Shown here piece after piece: positions 8,753 to 17,928 of a DNA stretch of 64,000 nt. This DNA comes from Streptomyces sp. NBC_00820 (GTDB lineage Bacteria > Actinomycetota > Actinomycetes > Streptomycetales > Streptomycetaceae). Within the stretch, counting starts at the first letter, position 1; every line of letters starts with the position of its first letter. The stretch is from positions 3,353,501-3,417,500 of the forward strand of contig NZ_CP108882.1 in assembly GCF_036347055.1 (NCBI RefSeq). The letters run 5' to 3'. Made by a program: the position numbers and the translations under genes. The notes under the pieces were generated by a model. The model worked only from the letters and a program-made list of their open reading frames with translations, made no database searches and was not told where the DNA came from.

Positions 8753-9660
8753 CGGCGACCGTCGAGGGCATCGGCAAGGAGGCGTCCGCCGGTGCGGCGG
8801 CGCGGGTCCGGCCGTCGCTCGGTTCGAAGATCGTGGGGAGCCTCGGCGGCGGACTGGTCCGCTTCTTCCTCGTCCTGGTCGGCCTGTTCTGGCTGGTGCC
8901 GACCGTCGGCCTGCTCCTGTCCTCCCTGCGCACACCCGAGGACATGAGCGCGAGCGGCTGGTGGACGGTGTTGAGCAAGCCGTCCCAGCTGACCCTCGGC
9001 AGCTATCAGAAGCTGCTGGAGAACGGCGACATCACCCACTCCCTGCTGAACACCGTGCTGATCACGGTCCCGGCGACCGTGCTGGTCGTGGTGATCGGCT
9101 CGCTGGCCGGCTACGCGTTCGCGTGGATGGAGTTCCCCGGCCGGGACTGGTGGTTCCTCGGCGTGGTCAGCCTGCTCGTGGTGCCGGTGCAGGTGGCGCT
9201 CATCCCGATCGCCGAACTGTTCGGCAAGGTCGGCCTCTTCGGGTCGATCCTCGGGGTGATCCTGTTCCACGTCGGCTTCGGCCTGCCGTTCGCGGTGTTC
9301 CTGCTGCGGAACTTCTTCGCGGAGATCCCCCGCGAGCTGCTGGAGGCGGCCCGCCTCGACGGCGCGGGTGAACTTCGCCTGTTCGCAAGGGTGGTGATGC
9401 CGCTCGGCGGGCCCGCGATCGCGAGCCTCGGCATCTTCCAGTTCCTGTGGGTGTGGAACGACCTGCTGGTCGCGCTGGTGTTCACCAAGTCCGGTTCGCA
9501 GCCGATCACAGTGGCCCTGCAGACGCAGGTACGGCAGTTCGGCAACAACATCGACGTACTCGCGCCCGGCGCGTTCCTCTCGATGGCCGTCCCGCTGGCC
9601 GTGTTCTTCGCGTTCCAGCGGCAGTTCGTGTCCGGGGTGATGGCGGGCGCGGTCAAGTAG
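8749..9660 (+). CDS. Sugar ABC transporter permease (MalG-type)
   Basis: Second inner-membrane permease of the importer, 303 residues, the usual length. About six transmembrane helices are visible, starting near residue 38 (FFLVLVGLFWLVPTVG). The EAA loop appears as ELLEAARLDGAGELRLF near residues 200-215. The first ~30 residues are a hydrophilic Ala/Gly-rich extension. Start ATG 8749 has GGGAGG at 8736-8741 and overlaps the stop of the upstream repeat-derived mini-ORF, so its translation probably depends on coupling through the repeat. A hairpin terminator follows the gene. Confidence 0.94.
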   Translation: MTATVEGIGKEASAGAAARVRPSLGSKIVGSLGGGLVRFFLVLVGLFWLVPTVGLLLSSLRTPEDMSASGWWTVLSKPSQLTLGSYQKLLENGDITHSLLNTVLITVPATVLVVVIGSLAGYAFAWMEFPGRDWWFLGVVSLLVVPVQVALIPIAELFGKVGLFGSILGVILFHVGFGLPFAVFLLRNFFAEIPRELLEAARLDGAGELRLFARVVMPLGGPAIASLGIFQFLWVWNDLLVALVFTKSGSQPITVALQTQVRQFGNNIDVLAPGAFLSMAVPLAVFFAFQRQFVSGVMAGAVK

Positions 9661-9683
9661 CCGCACACCTGCGGGATTTCACG

Positions 9684-9708
9684 GGGGCGGGTCTTCGCGG
9701 CCCGCCCC
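9684..9708 (+). terminator. Hairpin terminator after sugar importer operon
   Basis: GGGGCGGG (9684-9691) pairs with CCCGCCCC (9701-9708) around a nine-base loop, 23 bases after the permease stop. It lacks a strong T-run, as is usual for Streptomyces hairpin terminators. Confidence 0.65.
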
Positions 9709-9814
9709 TCCCCGTTCACCGGGCGTCCCCCACATGACGTAGGAACCGTAACCAAGTCACTCCATCGGCCGTTGCCGGGCATAACGCCCGCGCCGACCGA
9801 CCCATGGAAGCCCC

Positions 9815-12076
9815 TTGCCCAGGTTCAGTGTCATCGTCCCCGCGTACAAGGTCCAGGCGTATCTGTCCGAGTGCCTGGACTCGGTGCTCGCGCAGTCGTA
9901 CCCCGATCTCGAACTGATCGCGGTGGACGACTGCTCCCCGGACGCGTGCGGGGAGCTGATCGACGAGTACGCGGCCCGCGACGCACGCGTGAAAGCCGTG
10001 CACCTCACCGAGAACCAGGGACTCGGCCGCGCCCGCAACGCGGGGATCGCCCGCGCGACGGGCGACTACCTGGTCTTCCTGGACAGCGACGACACCCTCA
10101 CCCCGGACGCGCTGCGCGCCGTGGCCGACCGGATCAAGGAGACCGACGACCCGGACGTCCTGGTCTACGACTACGCGCGCACCTACTGGGACGGCAGGGA
10201 GGTCCGCAACCAGGTCACCGACCCGCTGACCGAGCGGGGCCCGGCACCGTTCCGGCTGGAGGACCGGCCGGGGCTGCTGCGGGTGCTGATGGTGGCCTGG
10301 AACAAGGCCTACCGGCGGGAGTTCGTCCAGAGTCACGGTTTCGCGTTCCCGCCGGGCTACTACGAGGACACTCCCTGGACCTTCCCGGTGCTGATGTCGG
10401 CGGGGTCGATCGCCACGCTGGACCGGGTGTGCGTGCACTACCGGCAGCGCCGGCAGGGCAACATCCTGTCCACCACCAGCCGCAAGCACTTCGACATCTT
10501 CGAGCAGTACGACCGGGTGTTCGCCTACGTCGGGGCGCGGCCCGAACTCGCCCGCTGGCGGCCGGAGCTGTTCCGTCGCATGGTCGACCACTACGTCACG
10601 GTCTACACCCGCCGGGACCGGCTGCCGCGCGGGAGCCGTGCGGAGTTCCTGCGCGGGGCCCGCGCCCACTACCGCCGGCACGGGGTCCCCGGCGGCGCCC
10701 TGCCGCCGCGCTCGCGGCTGCGGCACGCCCTGGTCCGCCACGGCATGCACCGCACCTTCCGCGCCCTGCGCCTGGCCGCGGCCGTCCGCCGGCGCGCCCT
10801 GAAGTCGGCGGTGCGGCTGGCCCGCGCGCTCAGGACCGCCGCGCTCCGGCTGCACTACCGCGTCCAGCTGCGCCTGCCGCTGCGCGCCGACCGCGCGGTG
10901 TTCGGCGTCCACGGGGACCGGGGGCACGGCGGCGACCCGGGCGCGCTGGAGGAGGCGTTCCGCGCGCACGCCCCGCACATCCGCACCGCCTGGACCGTCC
11001 GCCCCGGGCACGAGGACGCCGTCCCGCCCGGCCCGCGCCGGCTGCGTCCGGGCACCGCCGCCTACTGGACGGCGCTGGCCCGCTCCAAGTACCTGGTGCA
11101 CGACGGGGAGTTCGACCGGGGGATGCGCAAGCGCCGGGGCCAGGTCTTCGTCCAGACCCGGACCGGCACCCCGCTCAGGCGCGTGGGCCTGGACCTCCAG
11201 GAGCGTCCGGCGGCGGCCCGGGACACCGACTTCGGGGAACTGCTGCGGGGCGTCGACCAGTGGGACTACGTGCTGTCCGGCAACCGGCACTCCACGCTGA
11301 CCTGGGAACGGGTCTGCCCCGGCCGCTACACCACGCTGGAGTACGGCCGTCCGCGCAACGACCGTTTCCAGCGGGCGACTTCCGCGGACGTGACCCGGCT
11401 GCGCGAGTCGCTGGGCGTCCCGTCGGGCTCGGTGGCGGTCCTGTACGCGCCCACCCACCGCGACCACCGGCGCACCCAGCACCCGGTCCTGGACCTGGAG
11501 CGCGTCCTGCGCCGGCTCGGCCCGCGCTTCGTGGTCCTGGCCCGCTCCCACCCCACGCGGGGCGGCCCCCTCGGCTCGGGCGCCCGGATCATCGACGTCT
11601 CCGGCCACCCGGACGTGGAGTCCCTCTGCCTGGCCTCGGACGTCCTGCTCACCGACTACTCGTCACTCATGTTCGACTACGCCGCCCTGGACCGGCCGGT
11701 CGTGGTGCACACCGAGGACTGGGAGGCCTGTCAGGCGGCCCGGGGGACCTACTTCGACCTGCGCGCCTTCCCGCCGGGCGCGGTCGCGCGCACCGAGGAC
11801 GAGCTGATCGACATCTTCGCCACCGGCCACTGGCGCGGCTCCCGCTCCGCCCAGCTGCGGGCCTCGTTCCGGGAGCGGTTCTGCCCGTGGGACGACGGAC
11901 GCGCCGCCGAACGCGTCGTACGGCATGTGCTGCTGGGCCGGGCGGAGGGGCTGCCGGAGGTCATCCCGCTCGCCGGGCGGCAGCCGGTGCCGTCGGCGGC
12001 CGCGGCCTCGGGGCGCTCCCCGCTCACGACCGTGCCGCAACCTTCCGGTCCCGTCCCCGTCACCGAGGGCCGCTGA
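9815..12076 (+). CDS. Bifunctional-type GT2 glycosyltransferase / CDP-glycerol glycerophosphotransferase (TagF-like), protein 1
   Basis: 753 residues. An N-terminal GT2 domain (about 4-230) has the canonical nucleotide-sugar motifs VDD, FLDSDD and a catalytic YYEDTPW. The C-terminal TagF-like domain (about 350-715) carries NRHST, GRPRND, APTHRD, a SHP histidine and TDYSSLMFDYA. The HGTP motif that supplies one catalytic histidine in TagF is RTGTP here, so the glycerophosphate-type transfer may be lost or altered. Expected role: building a phosphate-containing or glycosylated wall polymer on the cytoplasmic face of the membrane. Start TTG 9815 aligns exactly with the MPRFS starts of the two following paralogs and has GGAAG at good spacing. 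First of three such genes in a row. Confidence 0.88.
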   Translation: MPRFSVIVPAYKVQAYLSECLDSVLAQSYPDLELIAVDDCSPDACGELIDEYAARDARVKAVHLTENQGLGRARNAGIARATGDYLVFLDSDDTLTPDALRAVADRIKETDDPDVLVYDYARTYWDGREVRNQVTDPLTERGPAPFRLEDRPGLLRVLMVAWNKAYRREFVQSHGFAFPPGYYEDTPWTFPVLMSAGSIATLDRVCVHYRQRRQGNILSTTSRKHFDIFEQYDRVFAYVGARPELARWRPELFRRMVDHYVTVYTRRDRLPRGSRAEFLRGARAHYRRHGVPGGALPPRSRLRHALVRHGMHRTFRALRLAAAVRRRALKSAVRLARALRTAALRLHYRVQLRLPLRADRAVFGVHGDRGHGGDPGALEEAFRAHAPHIRTAWTVRPGHEDAVPPGPRRLRPGTAAYWTALARSKYLVHDGEFDRGMRKRRGQVFVQTRTGTPLRRVGLDLQERPAAARDTDFGELLRGVDQWDYVLSGNRHSTLTWERVCPGRYTTLEYGRPRNDRFQRATSADVTRLRESLGVPSGSVAVLYAPTHRDHRRTQHPVLDLERVLRRLGPRFVVLARSHPTRGGPLGSGARIIDVSGHPDVESLCLASDVLLTDYSSLMFDYAALDRPVVVHTEDWEACQAARGTYFDLRAFPPGAVARTEDELIDIFATGHWRGSRSAQLRASFRERFCPWDDGRAAERVVRHVLLGRAEGLPEVIPLAGRQPVPSAAAASGRSPLTTVPQPSGPVPVTEGR

Positions 12077-12201
12077 ACACCGTTGAACCCACCGGGAGTT
12101 CCCATGCCCCTCAGCTCGACGCGGCCCACTCCGACCCGGCCCTCCACCTGGCGTCCCGCCGGACGGCCCGGCCGCGTCCGCAAGACGACAGAAAGAACAG
12201 A

Positions 12202-14478
12202 ATGCCCCGCTTCAGCATCATCGTCCCCTCCCACGGGGTCACCGGCCGGCTGTCCCAGGCGCTGGACTCGGTCCTCGCCCAGTCCTTCGGCGACCTGGAG
12301 CTGATCCCGGTCTGCGACGCCCCCGACGACGGGGGTCCCCCCTGTTCGAGCACGGCCGGGAACCCGGGGCAGGCCGCCGAGGTGGCCGCCGGATACGCCG
12401 GGCGGGACTGCAGGGTGAACCCGGTGACCTCGCCGCCGTCCGCCGGGCTGGGCGGAGCGCGCAACGCCGGGCTGCGGGCGGCGACCGGCGCGTACGTGCT
12501 GTTCCTCGACGGCGACGACCTGCTGCTGCCCGGCGCGCTCGCGGCGCTGGACGCCCGGCTGACGGAGACCGCGGGCGTGGACGTGCTCTACACCGAGCAC
12601 GAGCGGACCCCCTGGTGGGAGGGCGAGCCGGGCAATCCGGCGGCCCCGCTGCTGGCGAAGGCGCCGAAGGGGGCCTTCGCCCCCGGTGACGCCCCGGAGC
12701 TGACCGGCGTCCAGCTCCCGGCGTGGAGCGCGGTCTACCGCCGCACCTTCCTCACCGAGCACGAACTCACCTTCCCCGACAGCCACTTCACCGACCTGGG
12801 CTGGGGCGGCCTGACCACGGTCGCCGCCGGGCGGCTCGCGGTGCTGCGCCGGCCCGTCGTACGGCACCGGCTGCGCCGCCAGGGCAGCAGGCTGAACCTG
12901 CCCGGACCGCACCAGCACGCCCTGCTGGACCAGGTCGAGCTGGTGCTGACCCGGGCGGCCGAGCGCGGGCTGTCCGCCGCGCGCACCCGCGCGCTGTTCG
13001 AGCAGCTGTGCGCGCACATGCTGCGGACGGCGTCCCGGCCGGAGCGGCTGGCCTCCGGGCACCGGGCGTTCTTCCGCCGTGCCGGCCGCCTGTACCGCAG
13101 GCACCGCCCCGCCGGCTACACACCGCCGCCCGGCAGCCTGGGCGTCCAGCACCGGCTGCTGGCGGCGGGCGCGTACACGGCCTTCCGCGCGCTGCGCGGC
13201 ACCAACCAGGCCGCGGCCGGCACGCTGGAGCGCCTCCCGCGCCCGCGCATGCTGCGCACCCGGCTGCGCTACGCCCGCGACCTGCGCCGCCCGCTCGACC
13301 CCCACCTCGCGGTGTACTGCGCCTACTGGGGCCGCGGCTACGCCTGCAACCCGGCCGCGATCCACGCCAAGGCCCGTGAACTCGCCCCGCACATCCGCTC
13401 GGTGTTCCTGGTGGAGGCCGGCCAGGAACACACGATGCCGGCGGACGTCGAGTACGCGGTGATCGGCACGCGCCGCGCCTGGGAGGTGCTGGCCCGCGCC
13501 AAGTACCTCGTGAACAACGCCAACTTCGCGGAGGGCGTCGTCAAGCGTCCCGGCAGCGTGCACGTGCAGACCCAGCACGGCACGCCGCTGAAGACGATGG
13601 GTGTGGACCAGTCGACGTACCCCGTGGTGGCCGCGCGGTCCGGGAGCTTCACCAAGCTGCTGGGCCGGGTGGACCGCTGGGACTTCAACCTCTCCTCCAA
13701 CCGGCACTCCACCCAGATGTGGGAGCGCGCCTTCCCCGGCTCGTACGAGCATCTGGAGTACGGCTATCCCCGCAACGACGTCTACTGCACGGCGACCGCC
13801 GACGACGTCGCCCGTGTCCGGCGGGAGCTGGGCGTCCCCGAGGGCAAGACCGCCGTCCTGTACGCCCCCACGCACCGCGACCACCACACCGGCTTCGAAC
13901 CCGGCCTGGACCTGGAGGCGTTCTGCGCGGCGGCAGGCGACGACATGGTCGTGCTGCTGCGCGCCCACTACTTCTACGACCAGGGCCTGCCGGCCGGATC
14001 GGGCCGCGCCGACCGGGGCAGCCCGGTCAGCCGGGTCAGCCGGGTCATCGACGTGTCCTCGCACCGTTCCTCGGAGGACGTGTGCCTGGCGGCGGACGCG
14101 CTGGTCACCGACTACTCCTCCATCATGTTCGACTACGCCAACCTCGACCGGCCGATCGTCGTGTACGCCGACGACTGGGAGGTCTACCGGGAGACGCGGG
14201 GCGTCTACTTCGACCTGATGGCCGAGCCGCCCGGACCGGTCGCCCGCACCCCCGAGGAGCTGGCCGCCGTCTTCCGGGACGGCGCCCACACGGGTCCCGG
14301 GTCCACCGCTCTGCGGGCCTCGTTCCGCGAGCGCTTCTGCCAGTTCGACGACGGGCGGGCCGCCGAACGCGTCGTACGGCGGGTGCTGCTCGGCGAGCCG
14401 GCCGAGGCGATCGAGCCGGTCGTCCCGCTCGCGGAGCGCGTCCCCGCCCCCGCCGCCGCGACCCTCGTGAGGAGCTGA
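12202..14478 (+). CDS. GT2 / CDP-glycerol glycerophosphotransferase (TagF-like) fusion, protein 2
   Basis: 758 residues, paralogous to its neighbours. The N-terminal GT2 fold keeps a DxD (FLDGDD). The usual VDDxS is replaced by VCDAPDD, and the catalytic ED of the family reads TD (SHFTDLGW), so this half may be weak. The C-terminal TagF-like half looks fully equipped: QHGTP, NRHST, GYPRNDV, APTHRD, RAH and TDYSSIMFDYANLDRP. Likely transfers an alditol-phosphate or similar unit to a wall-polymer precursor (family inference). Start ATG 12202 is set by alignment with the MPRFS starts of its paralogs; GAAAGAA lies upstream. A 125-bp gap separates it from protein 1, while protein 3 starts 6 bases after its stop. 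Confidence 0.88.
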   Translation: MPRFSIIVPSHGVTGRLSQALDSVLAQSFGDLELIPVCDAPDDGGPPCSSTAGNPGQAAEVAAGYAGRDCRVNPVTSPPSAGLGGARNAGLRAATGAYVLFLDGDDLLLPGALAALDARLTETAGVDVLYTEHERTPWWEGEPGNPAAPLLAKAPKGAFAPGDAPELTGVQLPAWSAVYRRTFLTEHELTFPDSHFTDLGWGGLTTVAAGRLAVLRRPVVRHRLRRQGSRLNLPGPHQHALLDQVELVLTRAAERGLSAARTRALFEQLCAHMLRTASRPERLASGHRAFFRRAGRLYRRHRPAGYTPPPGSLGVQHRLLAAGAYTAFRALRGTNQAAAGTLERLPRPRMLRTRLRYARDLRRPLDPHLAVYCAYWGRGYACNPAAIHAKARELAPHIRSVFLVEAGQEHTMPADVEYAVIGTRRAWEVLARAKYLVNNANFAEGVVKRPGSVHVQTQHGTPLKTMGVDQSTYPVVAARSGSFTKLLGRVDRWDFNLSSNRHSTQMWERAFPGSYEHLEYGYPRNDVYCTATADDVARVRRELGVPEGKTAVLYAPTHRDHHTGFEPGLDLEAFCAAAGDDMVVLLRAHYFYDQGLPAGSGRADRGSPVSRVSRVIDVSSHRSSEDVCLAADALVTDYSSIMFDYANLDRPIVVYADDWEVYRETRGVYFDLMAEPPGPVARTPEELAAVFRDGAHTGPGSTALRASFRERFCQFDDGRAAERVVRRVLLGEPAEAIEPVVPLAERVPAPAAATLVRS

Positions 14479-14484
14479 TCCGCC

Positions 14485-16722
14485 GTGCCCCGCTTCAGTG
14501 TCATCGTCCCCTGCTTCAAGGTGCAGGGCTTCCTGCGCGAGTGCCTGGACTCGGTGCTGTCGCAGTCCTTCGGCGACCTGGAACTGATCGCCGTGGACGA
14601 CCGCTCTCCGGACGGCTGCGGCGCGATCCTCGACGAGTACGCCGAGCGCGACCCGCGCGTGACGGTGCTGCACCTGCCGGAGAACGTGGGCCTCGGCCGC
14701 GCCCGCAACGCCGGGATGCCGCACGCCACCGGCGACTACCTGTTCTTCCTGGACAGCGACGACACGCTCACCCCGGGCGCGCTGCTCGCGATGGCCGACC
14801 GGCTGGCGGAGTCCGCCGACCCGGACGTGCTGGTCTTCGACTACGCCCGCACCTACTGGTGGGGCGGCACCCGGCGCAACGTCCTCGCGCATGTGCTCGC
14901 CGAGGCCGCGGACGGCACCTTCACGGCCGCCGAACGGCCGGAGATCCTGGACCTGCTGATGGTGGTGTGGAACAAGGTCTACCGGCGCGACTTCGTCGAG
15001 GAGCACGGCTTCGCGTTCCCGCCCGGGTACTACGAGGACACCCCCTGGACCTTCCCGGTCATGCTCAGCGCGGGCCGGATCGCGACCCTGGACCGGATCT
15101 GCCTGAACTACCGGCAGCGCCGGCAGGGCAACATCCTGTCCACCACCAGCCGCAAGCACTTCGACGTCCACGACCAGTACGAGCGGGTCTTCGCCTTCGT
15201 CGCGGAGCGCGAGGAGCTGCACGGCTGGCGGCCCTACCTGCACCGCAAGATGGGCGAGCACTGCCTGGACATCCTGGCCAAGCCTGACCGGCTGCCGCCC
15301 GCGGACCAGGGGGAGTTCTTCCGGCGTACGACGGAGATGTTCCGCAGGCACCGGCCCGAGGGCGCCCGCGTGGACGGTGAGGTCGCGCTGCTGGAGGGCG
15401 GCTATCCGGCCTACCGGCTGAAGCGGCAGGCGGCGCGGGCCGGCCGGGAGACGGCGCGGCGGGCGGGGCAGGCGCGGGGGGCCGTTGCCGCGCGGGTCCG
15501 GCGCGGCTGGGCCGGGCTGCACGCGCGCCGCCCGCTCGATCCGGAGCTGGTGGTGTACTCGGCGTCCTCGCACCGGGGCCTGCTCGGCGACCCGGCGGCC
15601 GTCTACCGCAAGGCCGCGGAGATCGCCCCTCACCTGCGCGGGGTGTGGGTGGTCCAAGACGAGCAGACGGCGGCGGAACTGCCGTCCGGGACCGAGTCCG
15701 TGGTCGTCGGCTCACGGCGCTTCCTGGAGGTCACCGCGCGGGCGAGGTTCTTCGTCAACGACGTCAACTGGCCCGGCTCGCTGGCCAAGCGGCCCGGCAG
15801 TGTGCACATCCACACCCACCAGGGGACCCCGCTGAAGTACATGGGCGCCGACCTGCTGGACAAGCCCGGCGCCCGGCTCGGCTTCGACGTGCCGCAGATG
15901 CTGCGCCGGGCCGACCGCTGGGACCACAGCCTGGTCGCCAACCGCCACTCGGAGCTGGTCTGGGAGCGGGCCTACCCCTGCCACTTCACCTCGGTACGCA
16001 CCGGCAGCCCGCGCAACGACGTGCTGGTCCGGGCGGCCGGCACGGACGGCGGGCACGGCGACGGCGGCGAGTTCCGGCGTCGGCACGGCATCCCCGAGGA
16101 CCACACGGTGGTGCTGTACGCGCCGACCCGCCGGGACTACCGGCGCGGCGGGCACGTGGACCGGCTCGACGTGGCCGGGTTCGCGGCCGGCCTCGGCGCG
16201 GGCCACACCCTCGTGGTCCGGCTGCATCCGACGCTCGCGAACGGTCCCGCGCGCGGGGCGGGCCTGGCCGAGCTGGCCCGGCGCGGGATCGTGGTGGACG
16301 CGACGGACGAGCCGCACGTGGAGAAGGTGCTGCTCGCCGCCGACGTCCTCGTCACCGACTACTCGTCCCTGATGTTCGACTACGCCAACCTGGACCGGCC
16401 GATCGTGGTGCACGCGGACGACTGGGCCGCGTACACCGCGAGCCGGGGCACCTATTTCGACGTCACCGCCGAGGCGCCCGGCCATGTCTCGCGCTCGGAC
16501 GGTGAACTGGCCCGGCTGTTCGCGTCCGGCTCGTGGCGGGACGCGGACTCGGCCAGGCTGCGGGCGGCCTTCCGGGCGCGGTTCTGCGAGTTCGACGACG
16601 GTCTGGCCGCCGAGCGGGTCGTACGGACGCTGCTGCTGGGCGAGCCGATGACGGAGCCCGCGTCCATGCGGATTCCCGGTCCGTCCGTGGGCGGTGACGT
16701 GCTGACGCCGGCCAAGCGGTGA
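14485..16722 (+). CDS. GT2 / CDP-glycerol glycerophosphotransferase (TagF-like) fusion, protein 3
   Basis: 745 residues. Its GT2 half is nearly identical in motif content to protein 1 (VDDRSPDG, FLDSDD, GYYEDTPW, YRQRRQGNILSTTSRKHFD), so the two probably share sugar chemistry. The TagF-like half has HQGTP where an active enzyme has HGTP, so the catalytic position is Gln. NRHSE, PRND, APTRRD, RLHP and TDYSSLMFDYANLDRP remain. A short Arg/Ala-rich helix links the halves near residues 310-345. Start GTG 14485 has GGAG at 14471-14474 inside the preceding coding region, indicating tight coupling to protein 2. Confidence 0.88.
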   Translation: MPRFSVIVPCFKVQGFLRECLDSVLSQSFGDLELIAVDDRSPDGCGAILDEYAERDPRVTVLHLPENVGLGRARNAGMPHATGDYLFFLDSDDTLTPGALLAMADRLAESADPDVLVFDYARTYWWGGTRRNVLAHVLAEAADGTFTAAERPEILDLLMVVWNKVYRRDFVEEHGFAFPPGYYEDTPWTFPVMLSAGRIATLDRICLNYRQRRQGNILSTTSRKHFDVHDQYERVFAFVAEREELHGWRPYLHRKMGEHCLDILAKPDRLPPADQGEFFRRTTEMFRRHRPEGARVDGEVALLEGGYPAYRLKRQAARAGRETARRAGQARGAVAARVRRGWAGLHARRPLDPELVVYSASSHRGLLGDPAAVYRKAAEIAPHLRGVWVVQDEQTAAELPSGTESVVVGSRRFLEVTARARFFVNDVNWPGSLAKRPGSVHIHTHQGTPLKYMGADLLDKPGARLGFDVPQMLRRADRWDHSLVANRHSELVWERAYPCHFTSVRTGSPRNDVLVRAAGTDGGHGDGGEFRRRHGIPEDHTVVLYAPTRRDYRRGGHVDRLDVAGFAAGLGAGHTLVVRLHPTLANGPARGAGLAELARRGIVVDATDEPHVEKVLLAADVLVTDYSSLMFDYANLDRPIVVHADDWAAYTASRGTYFDVTAEAPGHVSRSDGELARLFASGSWRDADSARLRAAFRARFCEFDDGLAAERVVRTLLLGEPMTEPASMRIPGPSVGGDVLTPAKR

Positions 16723-16805
16723 TCCGCCGGTGACGAAGGTGCGGTGAGCGGCCGGTCGCGAGGCGCGGTGCGCCGGCCGACCGCGTCGGGGCGGTGATCC
16801 GCCGG
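16716..16805. repeat. 15-bp direct repeat GCGGTGATCCGCCGG flanking intergenic DNA
   Basis: A perfect 15-base copy lies at 16716-16730, including the stop codon of the upstream gene, and another at 16791-16805. Each contains GCGG-TGAT-CCGC, able to form a small hairpin. The DNA between is GC-rich with no gene. It may be a local duplication or part of a terminator region. Confidence 0.6.
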
Positions 16806-16871
16806 CCCCGAGGAGGTGGGGCCGCGCGGGTCACCGGCCGCGTCGGGGACTGGTCGACGACCCGTCGGGGA

Positions 16872-17285
<414 letters not shown>

Positions 17286-17372
17286 GGAAACCATCCCTCT
17301 CGGAGTTCGTATGGCGTTCCGGCGGCTCCGGTGCGGCGCCGCCCTCACGACCACGAGTAGAGCACACAATTA

Positions 17373-17386
17373 AGTTGTGCACAACT
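17373..17386. promoter_or_regulatory. Likely OhrR operator palindrome between ohr and ohrR
   Basis: AGTTGTGCACAACT is a perfect 14-bp palindrome in the divergent ohr/ohrR gap, embedded in an A/T-rich patch (17366-17390) that stands out from the GC-rich surroundings. The position suits repression of both genes. Binding by OhrR is inference from family behaviour. Confidence 0.7.
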
Positions 17387-17415
17387 AAATGGCTCGCACG
17401 AGCTACCCTGGAGCC

Positions 17416-17928
17416 ATGACCGCCTCGCCGAAACGGCCGACCACGACACCGACGGACGGCAGCCCCGCCGACGCGGACTGGCTCCGTCTGGACCGCCAGA
17501 TCTGCTTCTCCCTGCACGCCGCGTCCCGCGCCTTCAACAGCGTCTACCGCGTGGTGCTCAAGGACCTCGGGCTCACCTACCCGCAGTACCTGGTCATGCT
17601 GGTGCTGTGGGAGCAGGGCGACGTGCCGGTCAAGACGCTCGGCGAGCATCTGCGCCTCGACTCCGGCACGCTCTCCCCGCTGGTCAAGCGGCTGGAGGCG
17701 GCCGGCCTGGTGCGCCGGGAGCGCAGCACGCGGGACGAGCGGTCGGTGTGGGTGCGGCTCACCGGGGAGGGCGCGGCGCTGCGCGAGCGGGCGCTGGAGG
17801 TGCCGCGCCGCATCGCGTCGGCGACCGGGTTCGACCTGGAGGAGGCGCTCGAACTGCGCGAACGCCTCGACCGGCTCACCGGCGCGCTGGACGCGGCGGC
17901 ACTGGAGGAGACCCCGGGCTGCCGCTGA
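17416..17928 (+). CDS. ohrR: MarR-family organic peroxide sensor OhrR
   Basis: Winged-helix repressor of ohr, 170 residues. The reactive sensor cysteine is Cys30 in DRQICFSLHAASRAF, the position typical of OhrR. The DNA-binding helix (LGEHLRLDSGTLSPLVKRLE) and wing (RERSTRDERSVWVRLT) are clear. Peroxide oxidation of the cysteine releases DNA in this family. Start ATG 17416 is preferred to one nine codons upstream because that one overlaps the operator. Its 3' end overlaps the end of the convergent membrane glycosyltransferase gene by 53 bp. Confidence 0.94.
   Translation: MTASPKRPTTTPTDGSPADADWLRLDRQICFSLHAASRAFNSVYRVVLKDLGLTYPQYLVMLVLWEQGDVPVKTLGEHLRLDSGTLSPLVKRLEAAGLVRRERSTRDERSVWVRLTGEGAALRERALEVPRRIASATGFDLEEALELRERLDRLTGALDAAALEETPGCR

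Larger units (their letters stand above)
8527..8753 (+). repeat. 95-bp tandem direct repeat (two full copies plus 37-bp partial copy)
   Basis: Unit 1 spans 8527-8621 and unit 2 spans 8622-8716. A 37-base third copy at 8717-8753 runs into the real start of the second permease. The copies differ at one base (C at 8593, A at 8688). Each unit contains the last codons of permease 1, a GGGAGG Shine-Dalgarno (8546, 8641, 8736), the overlapping stop/start ATGA, and a hairpin CCGGGGG-TCGC-CCCCCGG (8593-8610 in unit 1). The hairpin-rich ~58 bp not derived from the permease tail look like a GC-rich intergenic palindrome of a kind I recall as common in Streptomyces. The phase is such that stop/start coupling is preserved at every junction. 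Confidence 0.95.

Noticed and set aside
11749..15657. 1302-residue minus-strand frame opposite the TagF-like genes
   Set aside because: Shadow frame. The plus-strand frames have clear GT2 and TagF motifs across the whole span.
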